From Hyphomicrobiales bacterium (GTDB lineage: Bacteria > Pseudomonadota > Alphaproteobacteria > Rhizobiales > Rhizobiaceae): DNA of 48,121 bases. The stretch covers positions 44,060 to 92,180 of the forward strand of contig UCCS01000007.1 of the NCBI GenBank assembly GCA_900470965.1, read 5' to 3'. Position 1 is the first letter of the stretch; every line of letters begins with the position of its first letter. The position numbers and the translations under genes are program-made. The notes under the pieces were generated by a model that did not search any database, was not told the DNA's origin, and was given only the letters and a program-made list of their open reading frames with translations. Below, piece after piece: positions 18,991 to 26,776 of this stretch.

Positions 18991-20256
18991 TCAGGACCAG
19001 CGGCGGAAGAGGGCGCTGGCGTTGACACCGCCGAAGCCGAAGCCGTTGGTGATCGCATATTCCATCGCCACCTTCCGGGCCACCTTGCCCACGAGATCGA
19101 TGCCTTCGGCTGCGGGATCGGCCATTTCGAGATTGCGCGTCGGCGGGGCGATCTGATCGCGCAACGCAAGGATCGTGAAGATGGCCTCGAGCCCGCCTGC
19201 TGCCCCCAGAAGATGACCGGTCGCCGACTTGGTGGCGCTGACGGCAATGCCGCCGTCGCGGCCGAAGACCGTGCCGATCGCGGCGATCTCGCCCCTGTCA
19301 CCGACCGGTGTCGACGTCGCATGAGCATTGAGATGCTTGACTTCGGAGGCCGGGATCCTGGCCTGCCGTAAGGCTGCCTCCATCGCCCGGCGGGCGCCAT
19401 CGCCATCTTCCGGCCCTGCCGTCATGTGATAGGCGTCGGCGGCCGTGCCATAGCCGACGAGTTCGGCAAGCGGCCTCGCGCCGCGCGCCAGCGCATGCTC
19501 AAGCGTTTCGATGACGAGAATGCCGGCCCCTTCGCCCATCACGAAGCCGTCGCGGGCCGTATCGAAAGGACGCGAGGCAAGTTCGGGCCTGTCGTTGAAA
19601 CCGCTCGAGAGCGCACGGGCTGCGGCAAAGCCGCCAAGACTAACCTTGTCGATGCAGGCTTCCGAGCCGCCGCAGATGGCGACATCCGCCTCGCCGGACC
19701 GGATCAGCCGCGTTGCGTCGCCGATTGCCTGAACGCTTGCCGCGCAGGCCGTTACCGGCGCCCCAAGCGGCCCCTTGAAGCCGTAGCGGATGCTGACCTG
19801 ACCGGCCGCCAGATTGACGAGGAAGGAAGGCACGGTGAAGGGCGAGAGCCGCCGCACGCCGCGCGTCTCAGCCGTGCGTACCGCATCCGCAATCGCCGGA
19901 AAGCCGCCGACGCCGGAGGCGATGATCGTCGCTGTTCGCTCGCGCGCATCGACGCCCTCAGGCATCCAGCCGGCCTGGCGCACAGCTTCGTCTGTTGCCG
20001 CCATCGCGAACTGGATGAAGCGGTCCATCTTCTTCTGGTCCTTGGGCGAAACGGCACGATCGGGATCGAAACCAGCTTCGGTATCCTCCTCAATAGAGGG
20101 AACGACACCGCCGACCTTGGCGGCGAGATCGCCGACCACATTCTCTGGCAGCACGCGCAGGCCGGAACCGCCCGCTACGAGCCGATTCCATGCCGTCTCG
20201 ACGCCGACACCAAGTGGCGAAACGAGTCCCATGCCGGTGACAACAATGCGTTCCAT
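18991..20256 (-). CDS. fabF: Beta-ketoacyl-ACP synthase II (stand-alone FabF-type)
   Basis: A 421-residue thiolase-fold condensing enzyme of fatty acid synthesis. The Cys-His-His triad is complete: C171 in VTACAASVQAIGD, H312 in NAHATSTPVGD and H348 in ATKSATGHLLGAAG. The C-terminus has NGFGFGGVNAS. No acyl carrier protein or other fab gene is next to it, so it is probably a paralogue for a special chain or a second FabF. ATG 20256 has AAAGGAC before it; the upstream extension of the frame is repeat DNA. Confidence 0.93.
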   Translation of the reverse strand: MERIVVTGMGLVSPLGVGVETAWNRLVAGGSGLRVLPENVVGDLAAKVGGVVPSIEEDTEAGFDPDRAVSPKDQKKMDRFIQFAMAATDEAVRQAGWMPEGVDARERTATIIASGVGGFPAIADAVRTAETRGVRRLSPFTVPSFLVNLAAGQVSIRYGFKGPLGAPVTACAASVQAIGDATRLIRSGEADVAICGGSEACIDKVSLGGFAAARALSSGFNDRPELASRPFDTARDGFVMGEGAGILVIETLEHALARGARPLAELVGYGTAADAYHMTAGPEDGDGARRAMEAALRQARIPASEVKHLNAHATSTPVGDRGEIAAIGTVFGRDGGIAVSATKSATGHLLGAAGGLEAIFTILALRDQIAPPTRNLEMADPAAEGIDLVGKVARKVAMEYAITNGFGFGGVNASALFRRWS

Positions 20257-20272
20257 GGATTTGTCCTTTCTA

Positions 20273-20373
20273 AAGCAATTCCGGCAAAAGTGCGCAGCGG
20301 TTTTGCGTTCCGAATTGCGTAAAAACAAAGAGATAGAGCATTCCCGTGTCTCGCAGAAAAATGGAAATGCTCT
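20273..20373. repeat. RIME-like rhizobial intergenic repeat (two palindromes)
   Basis: About 100 bases made of two palindromes: GCAATTCCGGCAAAA...TTTTGCGTTCCGAATTGC (20275-20318) and AGAGCATT...GGAAATGCTCT (20335-20373). This matches what I know of the rhizobium-specific intergenic mosaic element RIME1 in length, palindrome number and the AGAGCATTTCC ends. It fills the space between fabF and the HxlR gene and supplies the last base of the codon before, and part of, the HxlR stop. Confidence 0.75.
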
Positions 20374-20878
20374 AGGCGTCGATGCCGAGGTAATAAGCGC
20401 GCATGCGGGCGATCCGTTCGCGGTCGCCTTCATCAGCGGCCGGTCCCGGCAGCAGGCAGGTGTTTTCGGGTTTCAGTTCTTCGCCGTTGGCTGCATCCAC
20501 CAGCACGGGCTGGCGTTCCTCGCCGGAAGCGGCATTACCTAGCAGGAAGGCAAGATCCTCTTGCGGAGCGTGCCGGCGCCCCCAGGAAAACAGGGCCATC
20601 AGAACGGGGAAGAAATCACGTCCCTTGGCGGTCAGCACATACTCGTAGCGGGCAGGGCGCTCATTGTAGAGGCGCTTCTCGAACAGTCCTTCATCGATCA
20701 GATGCGCGAGTCGCCGCGTCAGGATGTTCGGCGCGACGCCGAGGCTCTTTTGAAATTCGTCGAACCGCGTCAGCCCGTGAAAGGCGTCGCGAAGGATCAT
20801 CATGCTCCACCAGTCACCGACGCTGTCGAGCGCGCGGGCGGCCGGGCATTTGAAATTGGCGAAGCTTGTTCGTTGCAT
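20372..20878 (-). CDS. HxlR family transcriptional regulator
   Basis: A 168-residue winged-helix regulator. The HxlR motif is clear: C-P-x-x-R-A-L-D-S-V-G-D-W-W-S-M-M-I-L-R-D, FDEFQKSLGVAPNILTRRLA (recognition helix), RPARYEYVLTAKGRDFFPVL. C-terminal extension of about 60 residues is longer than usual. The cysteine in FKCPAARAL may sense electrophiles or oxidants, as in HxlR/HypR members (inference). The open frame reaches 20920, but that extension is encoded by operator repeats, so ATG 20878 is preferred; no good ribosome site is visible. Likely autoregulated. Confidence 0.85.
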   Translation of the reverse strand: MQRTSFANFKCPAARALDSVGDWWSMMILRDAFHGLTRFDEFQKSLGVAPNILTRRLAHLIDEGLFEKRLYNERPARYEYVLTAKGRDFFPVLMALFSWGRRHAPQEDLAFLLGNAASGEERQPVLVDAANGEELKPENTCLLPGPAADEGDRERIARMRAYYLGIDA

Positions 20879-20933
20879 GATGCAAGTCACTACAGAAGTC
20901 ACTTGCATGATGCAAGGCACTTGCGATGCGCAA
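20873..20933. promoter_or_regulatory. Three palindromic operators at the HxlR gene
   Basis: TTGCATGATGCAA occurs at 20873-20885 and again at 20903-20915; a variant TTGCGATGCGCAA is at 20921-20933. Each is a 13-base palindrome, and ACTTG/CAAGT flanks extend two of them. The first covers the preferred start codon of the HxlR gene. The layout fits binding of a regulator dimer at several sites. Confidence 0.75.
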
Positions 20934-20941
20934 GTAACTTG

Positions 20942-21250
20942 TCAGGCGTTGTCTCGCCCGAAGATCCGCGCCAGAAGAATGCCGGTTACAAGAACGCCCG
21001 CTGCGACAAAAACCGTATCGCCCGGTGTGCCGATATAAAGCGGGCCGATATTGGCAAAGAGCAGGAAGGCGACGAGGAAATTGAACCAGCCCCAGATGAC
21101 ATTGGTGACTGGCGAGCTGAGCTTCGCCCCTTGCAGGCGGACGAAAGGTGTGCGGAAAGGCCGGCCGCTGACGCCATTAACGAAATGAGGCACGCCATTG
21201 GTCAGGAATGAAGCGGCGATAAAGTGAATGATATAGGCGGTCCAGGGCAA
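20942..21250 (-). CDS. Small integral membrane protein, unknown family
   Basis: A 102-residue protein with about three to four hydrophobic helices (IIHFIAASFLTNGVPHF; VIWGWFNFLVAFLLFANI; VFVAAGVLVTGILLARIF). I do not recognise a named family; it looks like a small DoxX-like membrane protein. TTG 21250 is preferred because GGAGAGACC precedes it; a TTG at 21304 has no ribosome site. It is immediately upstream of the HxlR operators and gene, so the pair may be a regulator with its target. Confidence 0.65.
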   Translation of the reverse strand: MPWTAYIIHFIAASFLTNGVPHFVNGVSGRPFRTPFVRLQGAKLSSPVTNVIWGWFNFLVAFLLFANIGPLYIGTPGDTVFVAAGVLVTGILLARIFGRDNA

Positions 21251-21312
21251 TGGTCTCTCCGCTCGGCTGATGGCTCTGCGGACAATGTTGTGCAGGGCCG
21301 GCAAAGGACAAG

Positions 21313-21339
21313 AAAAAAGGGGCTCCGGAAAGGAGCCCC
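21313..21339 (-). terminator. Rho-independent terminator of the RTX gene
   Basis: Stem GGGGCTCC / GGAGCCCC with a 5-base loop; six A on the top strand give TTTTTT on the minus strand after the stem. It lies 36 bases past the stop of the RTX glycosidase-like gene. Confidence 0.9.
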
Positions 21340-21375
21340 TATAGGACCGCCGCTTGAAGACACGAGGTTCCGATT

Positions 21376-23724
21376 TTAGAGGAACAGGAAATCGTCGTGA
21401 TGAAGCGCCGCCAGATTGGAGAGCGTCGCGATCTGTACGGCCGCGCCAAGCCCGCTGCCGTCCGCATCGTAGTAAAGCTTTCCGGTCGTCTGGTCGTAGA
21501 TCAGGCGGTCGTTCGAATCCAAAGCCTTTGTGCCCAGCACGAAATTTCCGGCGGAAAAATTCGCTGTGTCGATGGCTGTGAAAACCTCGTGGTCGAGCAC
21601 GATCTTGTCACCGGCGCTTTCCGAGAAGTCCTCGATCCTGTCGATGTTGTTGTAAGCGCTGGGTTTGAAGTCGAAGACGAAATGGTCGGCTCCAGCTCCG
21701 CCGTTCAGGATATCGTTGCCCTTGCCGCCGATGAGCTGGTCGTTTCCTGCACCGGCCGACAGCGTGTTGCCTGCGATGTTGCCGGTCAGAACGTTGTTTT
21801 CGCCGTTACCCGTGGCATTGATCGCTGACGAGCCTGTGAGCGTCAGATTCTCGACTGTTCCGAGAACATTCTCCAGAGAGAAGGATATGGACGCATTGAC
21901 GGTGTCGTTGCCACCGCCGCCTGTTTCGTCGACGATGTCGCCTGCCGAATCCACTTTGTACGTGTCGTTGCCGAGGCCGCCTATCATTCGGTCTTCGCCT
22001 CTGCCGCCATCGAAGTTGTTGTTGCCGGAATTGCCCGTGAGAACGTTGTTCATGACGTTGCCGGTCGCATTGATGTTACCGGCACCCAACAGGGTCAGGT
22101 TCTCGACAGTTCCCGTCACATGGTCCTTGTCCATCAGACTGAGCGAGACATAGGACTTGACGGTATCCCTGCCGGAGCCGCCAGCTTCGATCACGACATC
22201 ATTGGTGTTATCGACGATATAAGTGTCGTCGCCGCCTCCGCCCTTCATGCTGTCTGCACCCGCACCGCCATCCAGCACGTTGGCTCCGTAATTGCCGACG
22301 AGAACGTTGGCGAGTTCATTGCCAGTCGCGTTGATGTTGGCGTTGCCGGTCAGTGTCAGGTTCTCGATGGCGCCGATCGCATGGGCGGTATCCGCCAGGC
22401 TGAAGCTGATCGACGATAGGACTGTATCGGTTCCGCCGCCGCGGCTTTCATCGACGATGTCGGTCGGGGAGGTGACCGTAAAGGTGTCGTCTCCGGTGCC
22501 GCCATAGATGTGGCCGGGTTCCAGCGCTGCGCCGGCACTTGCTGCTATGTTGATAATGATGGGATGGTCGACGACGTCCACATTGAGGGAGGATATGTCG
22601 CTGAAGCTCTTGACGGGTGTATCGCCTGTCAGCGGATCGTAGACCTGCACCGTCCCGAAAGCTCCGCCCAGATTGACGGTGACGCTGGTCGCCGCTGCCT
22701 GGATTGCCTTGTCGGTCGTCTGGTTCCAGATATCAGGCTCATTCCAGATGATGATCTGGTAGCTTCCGTCGGATTTCTCCGTCAGATAGCTGCGCGCGGT
22801 GGAGGGGAGCCCGTTGATGGTGTAATTGAGCGCTCCCGGATTGAAAGTAGCCTGCGCCGCGCCGTCATCCTCGAGAATTTCCGTCAGGTTATGGATCGCC
22901 ATTGCTGCCGGCTTCGGGGTATAATCCAGGCGAAAGAGCCCGAAATGCTTTTCCTGATCGGCGCCTCCCGGATCGGAATAGGCATCGAGAAGCTGGTAGA
23001 TGAAGGTCCCCTCCGATCCGAGAAAGGCGCCGTCCATCAGCGTGTTGAGAAGCAGTTTTGCCTGCGTCGTCTCGTCGACGCCTTCCCATCCGCCGTTGGT
23101 ATCGGCGGTCAGCGACGTGTGATAGCCGATCTCGGTGATCGTGAGCGGCTTGCCGGGATCGGCCCGCATCTGGGCGCCGGATTCGCGCGAGACCCAAGAG
23201 AAGGGCTGGTCGCCCTCTTTCGCATAGGTGTGGATCGTCGTGTAATCGTTGGAAGAGGCAACCGTGTAACCGGTAAAGCCGAGAACCGGAATGTCCTTCA
23301 ACAGTGGATCGGTATTCACTGCGTTGAACAGATCCTTTTGGTAGGCAAGCGCCGCGGCCTCTCCCGACAGTCCCTTATACGCGACCGGCCAGTTATTGAC
23401 CTCGTTCGGGCCTTCGATGCCGACGATCGAACCGGGATGCGCTTCCACGAAGGCATGCAGTCGCTGGACAACGGTAGCAGGGGTATCATCCCGCCCGGAC
23501 ACGAAAACGAATTTGACACCGGCATCTGCCGCGTCCCCAAGGTGGCCCTGACCGTAAGGGTCGGAGGCAGGGGTGGGGGCATGATCGCGAACTGTGTCGA
23601 GGCCAAGATAGCCCAGGGCTTTAACAACTTCCGCGATATTGGAATATTTCCCATCGGTATAGTCGATATGTGTATCAATTCCGAATGAATCGATAACATC
23701 TGTAATTTTAGTAGCTTGGGCCAT
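21376..23724 (-). CDS. Secreted RTX calcium-binding protein with glycoside hydrolase-like N-terminal domain
   Basis: A 782-residue protein without Sec signal, ending in a hydrophobic-acidic tail (HHDDFLFL) typical of type I secretion substrates. Residues 1-300 look like a clan GH-A (beta/alpha)8 glycosidase: VGIEGPNEVNNW with acid/base N107-E108 and TITEIGYHT with nucleophile E198. Residues 433-676 are three tandem modules with a period of 87 residues, each with INATGN and RTX nonapeptides (LDGGAGAD, GGKGNDILNGGAGADHFVF). A glycan-cleaving, surface or exopolysaccharide-processing role through PrsDE-type export is inferred. GAGGAGGATGAA precedes the ATG. Confidence 0.85.
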   Translation of the reverse strand: MAQATKITDVIDSFGIDTHIDYTDGKYSNIAEVVKALGYLGLDTVRDHAPTPASDPYGQGHLGDAADAGVKFVFVSGRDDTPATVVQRLHAFVEAHPGSIVGIEGPNEVNNWPVAYKGLSGEAAALAYQKDLFNAVNTDPLLKDIPVLGFTGYTVASSNDYTTIHTYAKEGDQPFSWVSRESGAQMRADPGKPLTITEIGYHTSLTADTNGGWEGVDETTQAKLLLNTLMDGAFLGSEGTFIYQLLDAYSDPGGADQEKHFGLFRLDYTPKPAAMAIHNLTEILEDDGAAQATFNPGALNYTINGLPSTARSYLTEKSDGSYQIIIWNEPDIWNQTTDKAIQAAATSVTVNLGGAFGTVQVYDPLTGDTPVKSFSDISSLNVDVVDHPIIINIAASAGAALEPGHIYGGTGDDTFTVTSPTDIVDESRGGGTDTVLSSISFSLADTAHAIGAIENLTLTGNANINATGNELANVLVGNYGANVLDGGAGADSMKGGGGDDTYIVDNTNDVVIEAGGSGRDTVKSYVSLSLMDKDHVTGTVENLTLLGAGNINATGNVMNNVLTGNSGNNNFDGGRGEDRMIGGLGNDTYKVDSAGDIVDETGGGGNDTVNASISFSLENVLGTVENLTLTGSSAINATGNGENNVLTGNIAGNTLSAGAGNDQLIGGKGNDILNGGAGADHFVFDFKPSAYNNIDRIEDFSESAGDKIVLDHEVFTAIDTANFSAGNFVLGTKALDSNDRLIYDQTTGKLYYDADGSGLGAAVQIATLSNLAALHHDDFLFL
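21697..22428 (-). repeat. Tandem 87-residue RTX modules inside the secreted protein gene
   Basis: Modules start at D433, D520 and D607, giving 87, 87 and about 70 residues. Each runs DTV..S.SFSL..., (V/I)ENLTL.G...INATGN, N-V-L-x-G-N, then calcium-binding GGxGxD repeats and a D-x-x-D-V link. The third is shorter and passes into the final RTX block. Confidence 0.8.
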
Positions 23725-23848
23725 TTCATCCTCCTCGCCTGGAAGTAGTAAAACATTACTTCTATTTCATGGTGATTCGCTCAAAAGTAGGGCCTGATTC
23801 ACAGTAGAATCCGCCAAAGTTATGATCGCGTTAACTATATTGTATTGC

Positions 23849-23865
23849 TCGCAATATGATTGCGA
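23849..23865. promoter_or_regulatory. 17-base operator-like palindrome upstream of the RTX gene
   Basis: TCGCAAT-ATG-ATTGCGA, perfect 7-base arms around a 3-base centre, 125 bases upstream of the RTX start codon, in locally AT-rich DNA. The palindrome is seen; its role as an operator is inferred. Confidence 0.5.
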
Positions 23866-24345
23866 ACTGATGCTTTGCGAGGGTCCGATATTATGCGGAC
23901 CTGGGCATCTTGCTATTCAGCGTGTCAGGAGAGGATCTCGCTGCCGAAGCGAGAGGGCGTCGTCGCCGAGACGACGATGGCCACGCGCGCGATATCGACC
24001 GGCTAACGCTTGGCCAGAAAGTCGATATCCGTTTCTGCGCCTTCGATCAGAGGTCGACGCCGGAAAGGAAGGGCGGTGTCGTATCGATGTCGCCCGATGA
24101 GGTGACCGAACAGTGCAGCGGCGTTGATTAATATCCCGTGCGCGTCAGGCCGGAACCAGCAAGCTTGGAAAAGCTCACCGATCGCACTTTATCCCGGCAT
24201 GCCGGCGGAGGTCTTCAAAGGTCGCGGATCACTCCGCCATCTTCTACATGACGGAGTCGCTGTGGATCAGATCAGCCAAACGTTGCGCAAGCGGTAATCG
24301 GCTGGCGAAAGTGCAGGGGGCGGCCGATCGCGTTTCCATAAAGGA

Positions 24346-24371
24346 GTGCCGGGACAATTCAGCCCCGGCAC
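24346..24371 (-). terminator. Probable terminator after fdhA
   Basis: Stem GTGCCGGG / CCCGGCAC with a 10-base loop, 14 bases past the fdhA stop. The minus-strand tail TCCTTTAT is only a weak T run. Confidence 0.5.
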
Positions 24372-24385
24372 GTCGTAACGATCGA

Positions 24386-25576
24386 TCACGCCGCCTTGGC
24401 AATTGCACCATGCGGATCGAGAACGAACTTTGTCGCTGCACCCTGGTCAAAGCTTTCGTAGCCTTGGGCGGCGTCTTCAAGTGAAATTACCTTCGCATTG
24501 ACGATGTCGGCAATCGGCAGGCGGTCATGCAGGATCGCCTGCATCAGCTGGCGGTTATATTTGAGTACCGGCGTCTGGCCGGTATGGAACGACTGCGCCT
24601 TCGCCCAGCCGAGACCGAAGCGCAGAGAGAGGCTTCCCTGCTTGGCCGCATTGTCCACAGCGCCCGGATCTTCCGTGACATAGAGGCCGGGAATGCCGAT
24701 GGAGCCGGCGGCGCGGGTGATCTCCATCATCTGGTTCAGCACGATCGCCGGCTGTTCGCCGCCGGAATGTCCACGCGCTTCGAAGCCGACAGCATCGATG
24801 GCGCTGTCCACTTCATTGGTGCCGACCACCTGCGCAATCATGTCTCCCAGCCGGTCGCTCTTCGAGAGATCGATGGCCTCGAAGCCGACGCGGCTGGCAT
24901 GGGCGAGGCGGTCCTTGTTGAAGTCACCGATCATGACGACCGCCGCACCGAGGATACGGGCGGATGCCGCCGCTGCAAGGCCGACAGGGCCGGCACCTGC
25001 GACATAGACGGTCGAACCGACGCCGACGCCGGCTCTGACCGCGCCATGGAAGCCGGTTGGCAGGATATCGGAGAGCATGGTGAGATCGCGGATCTTGGCC
25101 ATCGCCTTGTCACGGTCGGGGATTTTCAAGAGGTTGAAATCGGCATAGGGGACCGTGACATAACGAGCCTGGCCGCCGATCCAGCCGCCCATGTCGACAT
25201 AGCCATAGGCGCCGCCCGCCCGCGACGGATTAACTGTCAGGCAGACGCCGGTATCCTGTGATTTACAGCAGCGGCAGCGCCCGCAGGCCACGTTGAAAGG
25301 TACGGAGACGATGTCCCCGACATCGAGCATTTCGACATCGATGCCTTTTTCGATAATCTCGCCAGTGATCTCATGTCCGAGCACGAGGCCCGGCATCGCT
25401 GTGGTGCGGCCGCGGACCATGTGCTGGTCCGAACCGCAGATATTGGTGGAGATGACTTTCAGGATGACGCCATGTTCGATACGGCGGCCATCCGGCGCCT
25501 CGAGTTTCGGATCGTCGATGTCGCGGACTTCCACTTTTCCGGGCCGCAAATAGACGACGCCACGGTTCTTGCTCAT
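24386..25576 (-). CDS. fdhA: Glutathione-independent formaldehyde dehydrogenase
   Basis: A 396-residue zinc-dependent medium-chain dehydrogenase that oxidises formaldehyde with NAD without glutathione, as in Pseudomonas putida FdhA (about the same length). Catalytic zinc ligands: STNICGSDQHM and GHEITGEI; structural zinc cysteines CGRCRCCKSQDTGVC; nucleotide fold [20 protein letters not shown] 25576 follows GGAGGAGACGGAA; the longer open frame upstream is not conserved-looking. Role: detoxifying formaldehyde released from methylated compounds. It stands alone with its own terminator. Confidence 0.93.
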   Translation of the reverse strand: MSKNRGVVYLRPGKVEVRDIDDPKLEAPDGRRIEHGVILKVISTNICGSDQHMVRGRTTAMPGLVLGHEITGEIIEKGIDVEMLDVGDIVSVPFNVACGRCRCCKSQDTGVCLTVNPSRAGGAYGYVDMGGWIGGQARYVTVPYADFNLLKIPDRDKAMAKIRDLTMLSDILPTGFHGAVRAGVGVGSTVYVAGAGPVGLAAAASARILGAAVVMIGDFNKDRLAHASRVGFEAIDLSKSDRLGDMIAQVVGTNEVDSAIDAVGFEARGHSGGEQPAIVLNQMMEITRAAGSIGIPGLYVTEDPGAVDNAAKQGSLSLRFGLGWAKAQSFHTGQTPVLKYNRQLMQAILHDRLPIADIVNAKVISLEDAAQGYESFDQGAATKFVLDPHGAIAKAA

Positions 25577-25909
25577 TTCCGTCTCCTCCGTTGAATCAAG
25601 GCAACGCATCAGCAGCTCCTCCCGCAGCGGTTGCCTGTTACAGAGTAGACCAGAAAGATCCCAGTGCCGTTCCGAAAGCGACGCCTTGCGGGCGGAAACC
25701 AGCAAACGGGACCAAAGCGTCGCTGCCATAGGTGCGGTCCGGCCACCCGCCTTGGCGGACTCGAAGGCAGGTGGCCTTTCCCCGGCAGGTGGGGTGTCTC
25801 CTGCCGAGGCGTCGCGTTAGCACCGCCCTGACCGATGCGATATCAAAACAGCCGCTCCCTTTTGACGCGACTTCCGCTATAGTTGCAGAAACAGAGCCTG
25901 GGGGCGATC
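25577..25909. other. 333-base intergenic region with tandem hairpins
   Basis: No convincing gene. At 25741-25776, GGCCACCcGCCTT pairs with AAGGCaGGTGGCC (one mismatch) and is followed by TTTCCCC; at 25783-25806, CGGCAGG pairs with CCTGCCG. The two share the GGCAGGTGG motif. They could be a REP-like element or structured RNA. The left end holds the fdhA promoter region; short open frames here are judged spurious. Confidence 0.5.
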
Positions 25910-26392
25910 ATGACGCAACGCGGCCGTGCTTTCGCAGACATCGTCTACACTATCCTTATTGTAGAGAGAGCCTATCCGGTGGATGTCATCGCCGCCGCTC
26001 TAGGGATGAATTACGCGGCCTTCCACTCGCGCCTGATCAGCAGAACCTGTTTTTCCGCTGACGAAATCCAGAATCTGCTGGAAGTCGTGCCCGATCCACG
26101 CCTCGCATCCTATCTCCTCGAGGGAAGTATCTTTGTCGCAGCGGAGCGCTCTTCCGGTGTGGAACAGGCAGAGCCTGTCGCGTCACTGCAAAGAGGTGCG
26201 ACGCGAGTGGTCGTCGAGGCGACGGATGTGCTCGAACTGGTGGATGCCGCACTTGCCGGAGGCGGAATGGATCATCGCAAGCAGCGCCTGGTGCTCAAGG
26301 AGATCGAGGAGGCGGAGAGGGCGCTCGCATCCCTTCGCCTCGGCCTGAAGGGAACTTACGTCGGGCAGTCCTTGCGCATCAGCAAGAGATAG
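25910..26392 (+). CDS. Phage CII-like helix-turn-helix protein
   Basis: A 160-residue protein whose N-terminal half (ILIVERAYPVDVIAAALGMN, FHSRLISRTCFSADEI, LLEVVPDPRLASYLL) resembles the phage CII/CP76 regulatory family. The C-terminal half is alpha-helical (LVDAALAGGGMDHRKQ; LKEIEEAERALASLRLGL). Probably DNA-binding; target unknown. ATG 25910 follows a GGGGGCG; an upstream alternative at 25883 is less likely. No other phage gene lies nearby, so it may be a domesticated regulator. It overlaps the 3' end of a convergent small gene by 37 bases. Confidence 0.6.
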   Translation: MTQRGRAFADIVYTILIVERAYPVDVIAAALGMNYAAFHSRLISRTCFSADEIQNLLEVVPDPRLASYLLEGSIFVAAERSSGVEQAEPVASLQRGATRVVVEATDVLELVDAALAGGGMDHRKQRLVLKEIEEAERALASLRLGLKGTYVGQSLRISKR

Positions 26393-26583
26393 CCTTCGCC
26401 CTCTTCCTCAAGCGCAAGCATCGCTTCGATGACCGAGAGGCGAGTCTCCTCCAGATAGGACTTCCAGGCGCCGCTGGCCGTCGCAAGCTGCCGGTCAACA
26501 GAAAGAAGACGAAGCTTCAAAAGATTTTTCTCGCGCACAATGCGCGCATATTCCTGAATGGGATGAGAATGATCGGATGCCAT
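26356..26583 (-). CDS. Small coiled-coil hypothetical protein
   Basis: A 75-residue acidic/basic helical protein (IQEYARIVREKNLLKLRLLSVDRQL; RLSVIEAMLALEEEGEG), probably one long coiled coil or helical hairpin. No family recognised and no good ribosome site seen. Its 3' end overlaps the convergent CII-like gene by 37 bases. Convergence and similar size to accessory factors suggest a possible functional pair, but that is inference. Confidence 0.45.
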   Translation of the reverse strand: MASDHSHPIQEYARIVREKNLLKLRLLSVDRQLATASGAWKSYLEETRLSVIEAMLALEEEGEGYLLLMRKDCPT

Positions 26584-26722
26584 GCGAAGACCGGTGAATT
26601 CGTTTGGGCATCTAGCCAGCTGAGCGCAGCTTCGCCATCAAAACGATCTTGACGTTTTTACGCAGGCAATCCCGCTCGGCATTATCAGGCATTAAGCGGT
26701 GTGGATGAAACAAAATCGGAAG

Positions 26723-26757
26723 CGGATCCCGAAGCACGCGGCCACCTTCGGGATCCG
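26723..26757 (-). terminator. Terminator of the M16 peptidase gene
   Basis: A perfect 12-bp stem CGGATCCCGAAG / CTTCGGGATCCG with an 11-base loop, 20 bases past the stop. On the minus strand the tail is CTTCCGATTTTG, so the T run is displaced. Confidence 0.7.
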
Positions 26758-26776
26758 GCTCTAAAGCATCCTGCGC

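Larger units (their letters stand above)
23725..24385. other. 661-base intergenic region with palindromes, no convincing gene
   Basis: Between the RTX gene and fdhA. It contains a 17-base palindrome (23849-23865), a stem GGTCCG/CGGACC (23882-23901), and a stem CGTCGTC/GACGACG (23958-23976). A 73-codon plus-strand frame (23910-24131, TTG start) has basic and acidic stretches but no ribosome site or recognised motif; I do not call it. The right end holds the fdhA terminator. Confidence 0.5.

Noticed and set aside
23910..24131. A 73-codon plus-strand frame in the gap before the RTX gene
   Set aside because: TTG start without ribosome site, low-complexity charged stretches and no recognised motif.
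25638..25823. A 61-codon minus-strand frame upstream of fdhA
   Set aside because: Encoded mostly by the tandem hairpins; no ribosome site and no domain.
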